From the NCBI GenBank assembly GCA_903929035.1, contig CAIYTF010000003.1:1-34606 (forward strand): 34,606 nt of DNA. Reading direction: 5' to 3'. The notes under the pieces are model-generated. The model had not been told where the DNA came from. It saw nothing but the letters and a program-made list of their open reading frames with translations, and ran no database searches. Both the position numbers and the translations under genes were made by a program. This document shows positions 27,527 through 34,606 of the stretch, piece by piece. The DNA comes from an uncultured Ignavibacteriales bacterium (lineage in GTDB: Bacteria > Bacteroidota > Ignavibacteria > Ignavibacteriales > Ignavibacteriaceae). Within the stretch, counting starts at the first letter, position 1. Every line of letters starts with the position of its first letter.

Positions 27527-28325
27527 GGAACCTGCTGCCGCAGGAACTTTCTATCACGGGTCTTCAGCGAAATTAGAAGATGATATCAATACTCTTTTTT
27601 ATGCTGCAAGGCAAATCTCACCGCTTAATTCGACTGCTTTCATCGTTCCGCACGCGGGGTATCTCTATTCAGGTTTAACCGCTGCTCACGTGTATGCCAA
27701 CCTCTATCCGGGAAGATATAAATCGGTGATTATTATTTCACCGAGCCACTATGAATATTTTGAGGGAATCTCCATCTATCCGGGTAAAGCATACAGAACC
27801 CCGTTAGGCGAAGTTCCTATAGACAGTGAAAAAGCTGTTTTCCTTACTGAAAAAAGCCGATATATTTTTTTCGGAGAACAAGGACACAGACGCGAACACG
27901 GTGTTGAAGTACACTTGCCGTTTTTGCAAAAAATCAATTCCTCGTTTTCATTTGTTCCTGTTGTTATTGGAACGCGCGACAATGAAATGATTGACGAACT
28001 AGCACAAAAGCTATCCGCTCTTATCGATGAAGATACCCTCCTCATTGCAAGTTCGGATTTATCCCACTTCCATACAAGAGAAATTGCCGGCAAACTTGAC
28101 GGGCTTCTGACAAAGCACGTGGTAAATTTTGACTATAATAATTTGCAAAACGATATTCTCACAGGGGCTTGCGAAGCTTGCGGAGCGGGTGCTATTATCG
28201 CGCTTATGAAAGCTTTAGATGGTAAACAAATATCCAATCCGGTTATACTGCACAAGAGTGATTCTTCAGATGTGACAAGGAATACCTCCGCGGTTGTTGG
28301 CTATCTCTCGGCATCTCTTAATTAA
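27501..28325 (+). CDS. amrB: MEMO-family protein (AmmeMemoRadiSam system protein B), TTG start
   Basis: This 274-residue MEMO/dioxygenase-like protein shows IREPAAAGTFY, H51 in PHAGYLYSG, H83 in SPSHYEYF, EHGVEVHLPF, SSDLSHFH, and a cysteine-glycine at C227-G228 (CEACGAG). These align with the H49, H81 and C244 metal-site residues of human MEMO1. The start is TTG at 27501: an in-frame TAA at 27495-27497 excludes anything earlier, and no ATG lies between it and the conserved IREPA. It overlaps amrA by 26 bases, so translation is probably coupled. The exact reaction is unknown. Confidence 0.92.
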   Translation: MNGVLNNIREPAAAGTFYHGSSAKLEDDINTLFYAARQISPLNSTAFIVPHAGYLYSGLTAAHVYANLYPGRYKSVIIISPSHYEYFEGISIYPGKAYRTPLGEVPIDSEKAVFLTEKSRYIFFGEQGHRREHGVEVHLPFLQKINSSFSFVPVVIGTRDNEMIDELAQKLSALIDEDTLLIASSDLSHFHTREIAGKLDGLLTKHVVNFDYNNLQNDILTGACEACGAGAIIALMKALDGKQISNPVILHKSDSSDVTRNTSAVVGYLSASLN

Positions 28326-28327
28326 TT

Positions 28328-29239
28328 ATGCAAAATATTTCCGTTGCTATTCTCGGTGCCGGGAAACTAGCGCATTCGCTTGTTGCTGCTCTTATCAATG
28401 CAGGCATTAAAGTCGGGTGTATATTTAGTAAAACATCGCTGAATGCTAAAACGCTTGCAAAGGAATATCATATTCCTGTTTCAACAAATTCACTGTCGGA
28501 TATTCCATCGACAACTTCACATTTCTTTATTACCGTAACGGATAGCACAATCGCGGATGTTGCGGAGCAACTATCTGTAACTCACTTGCAGCTGCATCAA
28601 AAATTTGTAATTCATTTCTCCGGTGTACTCAGCAGCAGAATACTTTCAGCAATCGAGCGAAATGGCGCGATGACAGGGTCAATGCACATTCTGCAATCCT
28701 TTCCCTCAAAACAAATTGTGTCCATAAAAAATTGCGCGGCGGGAATAGAATCAAACTCCAATATTTGCTTTGAAGAAATGAAACGGATTGCATTACTATT
28801 GGATATGAAACCTTTCGCGATAGATGCAGGCAATAAATCACTCTATCACGTTCTCGGCATACTCGTTTCAAATTTCATAACAGGCAATCTGGCGGCGGCA
28901 GAAGAACTTTTTCACTGTTGCGGCATTACAGGCATTTCATTTGCTGATTTAGCAATTCCTATTGCTATGCAGACAATACAAAATGCCCGATTGACGGGCA
29001 CTGTAACCTCGCTTTCCGGTCCAGTTGAACGAAACGATTTGCAAACAATTGAAACCCACCTATCTGCATTGGGAATTGCAGATGGACTAAATTATTCAAA
29101 AGAATTATACGCGGAACAAACCAAATATCTCATTCACGTTGCACAAATAAAAAATCCCCAAACAGACTATTCCGCTATTTCAAGAATTATTGAAACAGAC
29201 AATCGCGCCGAGGATACTTCTTCGCGAATAAATGATTAA
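28328..29239 (+). CDS. Rossmann-fold and DUF2520 domain protein
   Basis: This 303-residue predicted NAD(P)-binding protein has the same overall layout as 6-phosphogluconate and hydroxyacid dehydrogenases. The N-terminal Rossmann motif is VAILGAGKLAHSLVAAL. The strand HFFITVTDSTI and the HFSGVLSSRIL and SMHILQSFPS motifs mark the DUF2520 (F420-NADP oxidoreductase-like) family. The C-terminal half is the helical dimerisation domain. The physiological substrate is unknown. It begins 2 bases after amrB and overlaps comEC by 8 bases, so it belongs to the same transcription unit. An association of this family with the AMMECR1/MEMO pair is seen here and not claimed to be general. Confidence 0.85.
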   Translation: MQNISVAILGAGKLAHSLVAALINAGIKVGCIFSKTSLNAKTLAKEYHIPVSTNSLSDIPSTTSHFFITVTDSTIADVAEQLSVTHLQLHQKFVIHFSGVLSSRILSAIERNGAMTGSMHILQSFPSKQIVSIKNCAAGIESNSNICFEEMKRIALLLDMKPFAIDAGNKSLYHVLGILVSNFITGNLAAAEELFHCCGITGISFADLAIPIAMQTIQNARLTGTVTSLSGPVERNDLQTIETHLSALGIADGLNYSKELYAEQTKYLIHVAQIKNPQTDYSAISRIIETDNRAEDTSSRIND

Positions 29240-31628
29240 GAAATACCCTGTTATTAAATTTACTATTCTGCTCGCTTTAGGGATAGTATTCGAGCGTCTA
29301 TGGCCCTTTCCTGTTTTAAACTATGTTGTTTTCTTAATAATATGCATCCTTGCATCGAGCCTGTTGATTAATAAGGGGAATATTTCTTTTTATCTTTGGC
29401 AAATCTCCCTTTCCCTTGCTATTATTGCCGCGGGCGGACTTCTCTATTCCCTGAATAACCCTGCAATTACACAAATCCCGTTTGATGGTAAATATCAAAA
29501 GGAACTAACAGTAACAGGGAAAATTACCGACATCAATCTAAAGCAGCCCGGGAAGATCGTGTTTTATATAGAGACAGGAGTCTTTGAAAAAGAAAAACCT
29601 GATACCGTTTTTATGCACCCGTATTCCTTTTTATGTTCATTAAAAGATACTTTGGCAAGCGAAATTGATTCTGCATATAACTTGCTTGTACCCGGAATGA
29701 CTATGCAATTTAAATGTTCCTATTACGATGGCGGGAGCTTAAGAAATCCCGGTGCATTCGACTATGGCACGTATCTGCGCGCTAAAGGAATTGCAGGGAT
29801 ACTAAAAATAAAAAATAAATCAGATATTTCAATTCTTCGATACAATGTCCATTCAGTTGCGAATTGGCTTTTTCGGCTCCGTTCCGGCATCGCTGATAGA
29901 ATAGATTCTACTTTTGATCCTGCAAGTGCCGGACTTGCAAAGGGACTTCTGCTCGGGGATAAGAATGAAATTCCCGATGATATTCAAACAGCCTTTGTTA
30001 ATGCAGGTGTCGCGCACGTGCTTACCGTTTCCGGATTGAATGTCGCTTATATTTCGCTAATGGTCTTTTTTCTGCTTGGACGATTGCAACTCAAGACACG
30101 GTATATCTGTTCGGCAATTGTAATCACCATATTCTGGATGATTGCAGGAAATTCTCCTCCTGTTTTGCGCGCGGTGTTGATGGGCTATATTGTTTGCGCC
30201 AATTTTTTCCTTGGAAGAAATACGCATTCGCTGAATACTCTCTTTTTAACAGCAGCAATTGTGCTTTTCATTGCTCCCTCAGAATTATTTACCGCGAGTT
30301 TTCAACTCTCTTTCGGCGGAGTGTTTTCAATACTTATTATCTATCCGCCATTAAAGAGATATGTCGCCGCATTCCCCATAAAAACCAAGTGGGTGAAAAA
30401 ACTGCTTCTCTTCTCGGCAGTAACTGTTGCTGCTCAAATCGGCTTACTCCCGATTACTAATTTCTATTTCGGAAAATTATCCTATACTTCAATACTTGCA
30501 AATGTTCTCGTGGTTCCGCTTACATCAATGCTTATGGGCACGCAAATACTTGCTTTACTTATTTCTTTATTATGGTCTCCATTAGCAGCTATTCTATCTG
30601 CCGGATGTTCTGGCATAACTTATATTACTTATTGGGTTGTTATTTTGACCGGAAGTAGTTCATTCTCCTATTTTTCAATAGGTGGTTTTTCCTACCTTGC
30701 AGTAGTAACTTATTATGCTGTGCTTTCAATGCTCATTTACTTTCTTCCGCAATTTACATCTCTTCGCTCAAAAACATTTTTGTTAACTTCTGCAACACTC
30801 TGTCTGATAATGGTACACATTGTTATGATTCACCCGCTCTTCGAAAAAGGGAAACTCAACATTCTCACGATTGATGTTGGACAGGGAGATGCAACACTTA
30901 TCCAAACACCGGAAGGTGAAACAATTCTTGTCGATGCCGGAAACGGCAACATAGATTTTGACAACGGTAAACGTGTCATTCTGCCACTGTTGGATTATTT
31001 GCATATAGATAAAATCGATTACGCGATTATTTCTCATTTGGATGCAGACCATTACAAAGGAATTTTCGCGCTTCTATCAGCTGGGAAAATTAAAACATTG
31101 CTAAAGCCGCCATCATACCGCCATATTGAAGACAGCGTGCTTGTTTATTACGCGAATCGGCACGATGTAAAATCATTTGTTCCGAATGACAGCGTGTGGC
31201 AAATCGGCGGGTGTAGAATATATTTTATGGATAATCAATCAGCTTGGCAGGTACCCTCGTTCAGCCCAAATGATATGAGCCTTTGTTTTCGCCTGCAATA
31301 CGGGAACACGAGCGCGCTTTTCACAGGCGATGCACAGGGTGGGCGCGAAACACTATGGACTGAAGGACTCGGTTCCCTCATTGATGTTGACTACCTGAAA
31401 GTCGCGCATCACGGCAGTAAGCACGGAACAACCAAGCAGTTCTTAGAACTCGCCACCCCGAGCATTGCCGTAATCAGCGTTGGTGAAAGGAACATCTATC
31501 AGCATCCCAATAAAGAAGTTTTGGAACGCCTGCAAACTGCAGGAACAAGAATTTATCGAACAGATAAGCAGGGAGCAATTTTCTTTCAGAGCAATGGTGT
31601 GAAGTTTGAGGAGGTTGGATGGAGATAA
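29232..31628 (+). CDS. comEC: ComEC/Rec2-family DNA internalisation protein
   Basis: This 798-residue polytopic membrane protein forms the inner-membrane channel for DNA uptake in natural transformation. Two N-terminal hydrophobic helices are followed by a soluble OB-like region (DUF4131, about 30-180). The competence domain (about 215-490) has many membrane segments and the GLLLGDKNEIP and HVLTVSGLNVAYIS motifs. A C-terminal metallo-beta-lactamase-like domain (about 540-790) starts with ILTIDVGQGDATLI and carries the HLDADH motif (H602-H607) and FTGDA. All three parts are present and look intact. The 8-base overlap with the DUF2520 gene suggests translational coupling. Confidence 0.94.
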   Translation: MIKKYPVIKFTILLALGIVFERLWPFPVLNYVVFLIICILASSLLINKGNISFYLWQISLSLAIIAAGGLLYSLNNPAITQIPFDGKYQKELTVTGKITDINLKQPGKIVFYIETGVFEKEKPDTVFMHPYSFLCSLKDTLASEIDSAYNLLVPGMTMQFKCSYYDGGSLRNPGAFDYGTYLRAKGIAGILKIKNKSDISILRYNVHSVANWLFRLRSGIADRIDSTFDPASAGLAKGLLLGDKNEIPDDIQTAFVNAGVAHVLTVSGLNVAYISLMVFFLLGRLQLKTRYICSAIVITIFWMIAGNSPPVLRAVLMGYIVCANFFLGRNTHSLNTLFLTAAIVLFIAPSELFTASFQLSFGGVFSILIIYPPLKRYVAAFPIKTKWVKKLLLFSAVTVAAQIGLLPITNFYFGKLSYTSILANVLVVPLTSMLMGTQILALLISLLWSPLAAILSAGCSGITYITYWVVILTGSSSFSYFSIGGFSYLAVVTYYAVLSMLIYFLPQFTSLRSKTFLLTSATLCLIMVHIVMIHPLFEKGKLNILTIDVGQGDATLIQTPEGETILVDAGNGNIDFDNGKRVILPLLDYLHIDKIDYAIISHLDADHYKGIFALLSAGKIKTLLKPPSYRHIEDSVLVYYANRHDVKSFVPNDSVWQIGGCRIYFMDNQSAWQVPSFSPNDMSLCFRLQYGNTSALFTGDAQGGRETLWTEGLGSLIDVDYLKVAHHGSKHGTTKQFLELATPSIAVISVGERNIYQHPNKEVLERLQTAGTRIYRTDKQGAIFFQSNGVKFEEVGWR

Positions 31629-31820
31629 GATGGAAGCGATACCAATGTGGTGAGCCATACTACTTTGTGTAGGACATTAGAGCTTTCATTACTGACTTAT
31701 GAACCGAAGTGCCATTTACCAATAATCAAGTGCAAATTTTGATTTGTCTAATTCAATCTAAACAGTTACAAGTTACCTCTCTTTTTTGTATTTTACATCT
31801 TTATATTTTACATTTATACA

Positions 31821-33470
31821 ATGTTTTTACCAAAACTATTCACCACGTTAAAAGATTATAATCGCGAACAATTTATTGCCGATACATCAGCAGGTATTAT
31901 TGTTGGTATTGTTGCTCTTCCTCTCGCGATAGCGTTTGGAATAGCTTCCGGTGTAACTCCATCACAAGGTATTATTACAGCTATTATTGGCGGATTCATT
32001 GTTTCGGCATTGGGTGGAAGCCGCGTTCAAATTGGCGGTCCAACAGGAGCATTCATCATAATTGTTTATGGTATTGTACAAACTTACGGGATGGCTGGTC
32101 TTACTATCGCCACGGTGATGGCAGGATTTATTTTAATTGCAATGGGGCTTGCCCGCTTCGGATCGGTTATTAAGTTCATTCCATATCCTGTTACAGTCGG
32201 GTTCACGAGCGGAATTGCTCTGCTTATTTTTTCCACGCAAATAAAAGATTTTTTTGGACTTGTTATTGCCAAAGTGCCATCGGAATTTCACGAAAAATGG
32301 ATTTCATATTTTTTTAATTTTTATTCAGTGAATTATTTTTCGACAGGGATTGCTTCACTTGCATTGGCGATAATGATATTCTGGCCAAAAGTGACTAATA
32401 AAATTCCCGGTTCTCTCATCGCGATAATAATTACGACAGTGATAGTTCAACTTTTGAATTTTCCGGTAGAAACTATTGGCAGCCGTTTTGGTGAAATATC
32501 GTCAAATCTCCCTGCACCAAAATTCTTTCCAATAAATTTCAGTACTGTTAAAAACCTTATAGGTCCTGCATCAACTATTGCAATTCTTGCAGCTATCGAA
32601 TCATTACTTTCGGCTGTGGTATCGGACGGGATGGTGGGCACGAAACATAGAAGTAATATGGAATTGATCGCGCAAGGTGCGGCAAATCTTGGGTCCGCTG
32701 TTTTCGGCGGTATTCCTGTAACCGGAGCAATTGCCCGTACTGTTGTTAACGTGAAAAATGGCGGTAGAACTCCAATCGCCGGAATAATTCACGCTATAAC
32801 ACTATTATTGATTATGCTTTTCTTTGGCAGCCTGGCAAAACTTATTCCTATGGCAACACTTGCCGCTATACTGGTGATTGTGGCTTATAATATGAGCGAG
32901 TGGCGATCCTTCTTGGAACTATTGAAAAGTCCGCGGAGCGATGTGATTGTTTTAGTGACAACGTTTTTGCTTACCGTGATATTTGATTTAACAATCGCGA
33001 TTGAAATTGGGATGGTACTATCGGTATTTTTATTTATGAGACGTATGTCGGAAGTAACAAATATCGGATTAATAAAAAGAGAAATGTCTGATGATGAAGA
33101 GAAGCCCGATCTAAATTCAATCTCGACCAAAGATATTCCGGAAAGTGTTGAAGTATTTGAAATTAATGGTCCTTTTTTCTTTGGTGCCGCATCCAAGTTC
33201 TTAGATGAAATGCGTATAGCCGGCAAACCGCCCAAAGTGCGAATTGTCCGTATGCGAAATGTTCCCGCTATAGATGCAACAGGATTGCATACTCTAAAAG
33301 ATTTTTATTTGGATTCTAAAGAACAAGGAACCCTGGTAATTCTTTCAGATGTACATACCCAGCCGCTTTTCGCGATTACACAGTCCGGTTTGATTGATTT
33401 GTTTGGTGAGCAATATATCGTGGGCAACATTGATGAAGCACTTCAAAAAGCCCGAGACATTATCCGGTAA
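31821..33470 (+). CDS. SulP-family anion permease with STAS domain
   Basis: This 549-residue SLC26/SulP transporter probably moves sulfate, bicarbonate or another anion across the inner membrane. The transmembrane part (about 20-420) has the SulP hallmarks: [27 protein letters not shown], and the conserved [11 protein letters not shown] and [12 protein letters not shown] motifs. A cytoplasmic STAS domain occupies about 438-545, with the conserved IDATGL segment (D485). Anion choice cannot be read from sequence. No sulfate-assimilation or carbonic anhydrase gene is nearby. It has its own 192-base upstream gap, in which I see no convincing promoter of the type found elsewhere in the window. Confidence 0.93.
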   Translation: MFLPKLFTTLKDYNREQFIADTSAGIIVGIVALPLAIAFGIASGVTPSQGIITAIIGGFIVSALGGSRVQIGGPTGAFIIIVYGIVQTYGMAGLTIATVMAGFILIAMGLARFGSVIKFIPYPVTVGFTSGIALLIFSTQIKDFFGLVIAKVPSEFHEKWISYFFNFYSVNYFSTGIASLALAIMIFWPKVTNKIPGSLIAIIITTVIVQLLNFPVETIGSRFGEISSNLPAPKFFPINFSTVKNLIGPASTIAILAAIESLLSAVVSDGMVGTKHRSNMELIAQGAANLGSAVFGGIPVTGAIARTVVNVKNGGRTPIAGIIHAITLLLIMLFFGSLAKLIPMATLAAILVIVAYNMSEWRSFLELLKSPRSDVIVLVTTFLLTVIFDLTIAIEIGMVLSVFLFMRRMSEVTNIGLIKREMSDDEEKPDLNSISTKDIPESVEVFEINGPFFFGAASKFLDEMRIAGKPPKVRIVRMRNVPAIDATGLHTLKDFYLDSKEQGTLVILSDVHTQPLFAITQSGLIDLFGEQYIVGNIDEALQKARDIIR

Positions 33471-33528
33471 ATTTTATTACAACGATTGTTCAATAATAAC
33501 GTGGGTCAAATGGATTTAAATAATTTAT

Positions 33529-33543
33529 AGGGACACCCTTTTT
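33529..33543 (+). terminator. Candidate terminator after the SulP gene
   Basis: AGGG (33529-33532), a three-base ACA loop and CCCT (33536-33539) form a compact hairpin followed by T residues through 33543, about 60 bases after the SulP stop. The stem has only four pairs but is GC-rich and is followed directly by the T run. Confidence 0.4.
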
Positions 33544-33763
33544 GAGCATAGTCCGAGTTTTTACGTGTACTTGCTAAAAAGCACTTAAATCGAACGCGAT
33601 GCGAATCAATGACCTAAATTCAACTTTCGGCATTTCTAGGAGCTTTTATACCGGTTTGTCTGCGCAGATGGCAGGCAAATGGGTGCCATTTAATACCAAA
33701 CCGATAACAAGTTGAATAGTATGCAGAGCAATCTGCAATCAGTAAATGGAATGCTCGCGGCGA

Positions 33764-33832
33764 TACTCCAAAGGAGTAAAATTTGAATAACCGTGAGCGA
33801 GTGCCGTGCAGCGGCGCGATGCTCACGGAAAA
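33764..33832. repeat. Left inner arm: two-hairpin palindromic unit
   Basis: Hairpin one is TACTCC-AAA-GGAGTA (33764-33778). After a linker with AATTTGAATAA comes hairpin two, CCGTGAGC (33791-33798) with GCTCACGG (33821-33828), enclosing a smaller GCCG/CGGC stem. The linker and the start of hairpin two match the reverse complement of the right arm exactly for 21 bases. Confidence 0.75.
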
Positions 33833-33954
33833 CGTTACAAACAAGTAATGTTCCCTGCAAGGGGACAACCAAAATCGGTATACTCAGTAACTTTTGGGCG
33901 ATATTGAGTGGTTAAGTTTGCCTCCTACGGAGACGAGAGAGTGGACTCTGCGCA

Positions 33955-34024
33955 TTTTCCGTGAGCATCGCACCGCTTCGCGGTACTTCGCTCACGGTTA
34001 TTCAAATTGAACTCTTTCAGAGTA
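33955..34024. repeat. Right inner arm: inverted copy of the two-hairpin unit
   Basis: Hairpin CCGTGAGC (33959-33966) with GCTCACGG (33990-33997) encloses ACCGC-TTC-GCGGT; then comes ACTCT-TTC-AGAGT (34011-34023). Against the left arm, one C-G pair in the small hairpin has become T-A, and the outer G-C pair of the enclosed stem has become A-T. Both stems therefore stay paired despite divergence. Confidence 0.75.
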
Positions 34025-34137
34025 CTCGGAATAACACGGTTGATTTAATCTAACTTGTTATCGATTTGTATAAGAACGGCGAATAAACTGTTTGACTTTT
34101 TCAGGAGACCCTAATTGGTTGATAAGGTAAAAATATG

Positions 34138-34161
34138 AAAAAACGCAAATTATGATTTGCG
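34138..34161 (-). terminator. Intrinsic terminator of the minus-strand kinase gene
   Basis: Read on the minus strand, CGCAAAT and ATTTGCG form a perfect 7-bp stem with a four-base loop (CATA), followed by six T residues and then C. It lies about 48 bases after the kinase stop. This is the clearest intrinsic terminator in the window. Confidence 0.8.
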
Positions 34162-34208
34162 ATGGGTGTACGACAAACTATCCTGTATTTTGATTGCTGC
34201 TCAACGAT

Positions 34209-34606
34209 TCAAACAACTAATTTCGGAACAGTAAAATAAAACGTACTCCCGATACCATCCCTGCTTTCCACCCAAATTTTGCCGCCGTGCTTTTCAACAA
34301 ATTCCTTGCATAGAATTAATCCCAAACCCGTGCTGGGTTCATTTTCTGTTCCGGTTGTGCCCACTTTTTCGCCGACTATAAAAAGCTTATCAATCACATC
34401 TTTATGAATGCCGATACCGGTATCTGTTACCGATATTTCCACCATCCCTGCTTCCGTCTCCTTTGCTCCGATGGTGACAGTCCCGCCCTTTCCCGTGAAT
34501 TTTACAGCATTTGTCAAAAGATTTCTAATAACGGTACTTATCATTTTCTCATCGGCAAATATGTTTTCAACTTCCGTGCTTTCCCCGATAGAATCGGGAC
34601 AAGCGC
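34209..34606 (-). CDS. Sensor histidine kinase, C-terminal ATPase part (cut by window edge)
   Basis: Only the last 132 residues or so are inside the window; the frame stays open to the right edge, and the methionine at 34544 is internal, not the start. What is visible is the HATPase_c domain of a histidine kinase. It has the N box RNLLTNAVKFTG, the G1 box DTGIGI, the G2 region GLGLILCKEFVEKHGG, and the closing GSTFYFTVP. The signal-sensing part and the phospho-acceptor histidine lie outside. No receiver follows the ATPase domain, so it is not a hybrid at its C-terminus. An intrinsic terminator follows the stop. Confidence 0.9.
   Translation of the reverse strand, partial: ACPDSIGESTEVENIFADEKMISTVIRNLLTNAVKFTGKGGTVTIGAKETEAGMVEISVTDTGIGIHKDVIDKLFIVGEKVGTTGTENEPSTGLGLILCKEFVEKHGGKIWVESRDGIGSTFYFTVPKLVV

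Larger units (their letters stand above)
33697..34068. repeat. MITE/REP-like nested inverted-repeat element
   Basis: The outer ends are a 17-base inverted repeat with one mismatch: 33697-33713 (CAAACCGATAACAAGTT) against the reverse complement of 34052-34068. Inside it lies a second inverted repeat with arms of about 70 bases, 33764-33832 and 33955-34024, identical in 60 of 70 aligned columns. Each arm contains a three-base-loop hairpin and a CCGTGAGC/GCTCACGG hairpin. The 122 bases between the arms hold two more small C-rich/G-rich hairpins (33850-33866, 33922-33932). No transposase is present and no target-site duplication is obvious. It reads as a non-autonomous mobile element or a REP cluster. 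Confidence 0.7.
33471..34208. other. 738-base gene-free region packed with inverted repeats
   Basis: No coding frame here looks real. Left to right: a weak terminator for the SulP gene (33529-33543); a structured segment (33652-33737) with the nested stems CGGTTTG/CAAACCG and ATGGCA/TGCCAT and a TGCAGA-GCAA-TCTGCA hairpin; the nested inverted-repeat element (33697-34068); and a minus-strand terminator (34138-34161) for the kinase gene at the window end. Confidence 0.75.

Noticed and set aside
31629-31820. Possible gene remnant or promoter before the SulP gene
   Set aside because: No frame or family trace is visible, and TTTG/TAnnTTT pairs found here either have the wrong spacing or leave almost no leader before the ATG.
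33620-33872. Two minus-strand open frames of 60-82 codons in the inverted-repeat region
   Set aside because: They are built from the hairpin sequences themselves, match no protein family I recognise, and have no ribosome-binding site.
1-34606. CRISPR arrays, tRNA or rRNA genes, integrase or prophage
   Set aside because: No regularly spaced direct repeats, no tRNA-like cloverleaf and no phage or recombinase protein was recognised on either strand.

Overview
The window looks like chromosomal DNA of a low-to-moderate GC Gram-negative bacterium of the Bacteroidota/Chlorobiota/Ignavibacteriota group; I favour an Ignavibacteria-like lineage. Seen in the sequence: LpxC fused to FabZ with lpxA directly behind it, separate rfaE1 and rfaE2 genes, a TamB-like protein, secreted beta-propeller repeats, and three upstream regions that fit the Bacteroidota -33/-7 promoter pattern (TTG, 18 or 19 bases, TAnnTTT). 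The exact lineage is inference. There are no tRNA, rRNA, CRISPR, prophage or transposase genes.

Layout. 1-457 is gene-free, with a terminator-like hairpin, a dispersed intergenic repeat and a promoter. 458-4516 encodes a TPR protein with three complete CbbX/EccA-type AAA+ modules. 4687-15904 is a long same-strand run: lipid A enzymes (lpxC-fabZ, lpxA), a lipoate ligase-like protein, panB, a secreted propeller, the two ADP-heptose enzymes and a 1566-residue TamB-like protein. This is mainly an outer-membrane and LPS-core operon. 16019-19654 is a soluble hybrid histidine kinase with a full phosphorelay chain, convergent with a small TerB-like gene.

20430-25423 is a glycan-type cluster: a TPR/FkbM/glycosyltransferase-like fusion, a cupin, a DegT/Per-like sugar aminotransferase and a DesVI/TylM1-like N-methyltransferase. 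The last two could make an N-methylated amino sugar. 25653-26684 is an aldo/keto reductase. 26933-31628 is a tightly packed operon: AMMECR1 (amrA), MEMO (amrB, TTG start), a Rossmann/DUF2520 protein and ComEC. 31821-33470 is a SulP anion transporter. A minus-strand histidine kinase, with its own terminator, runs off the right edge.

The most unusual non-coding structure is in the 738-base gap at 33471-34208. A nested, MITE- or REP-like inverted-repeat element of about 372 bp has 17-bp outer ends and 70-nt inner arms. The arms fold into hairpins and differ by compensatory base changes. A second unexplained element is an identical 33-nt intergenic hairpin repeat, found just after the stops of two unrelated genes, with a degenerate third copy after lpxA.
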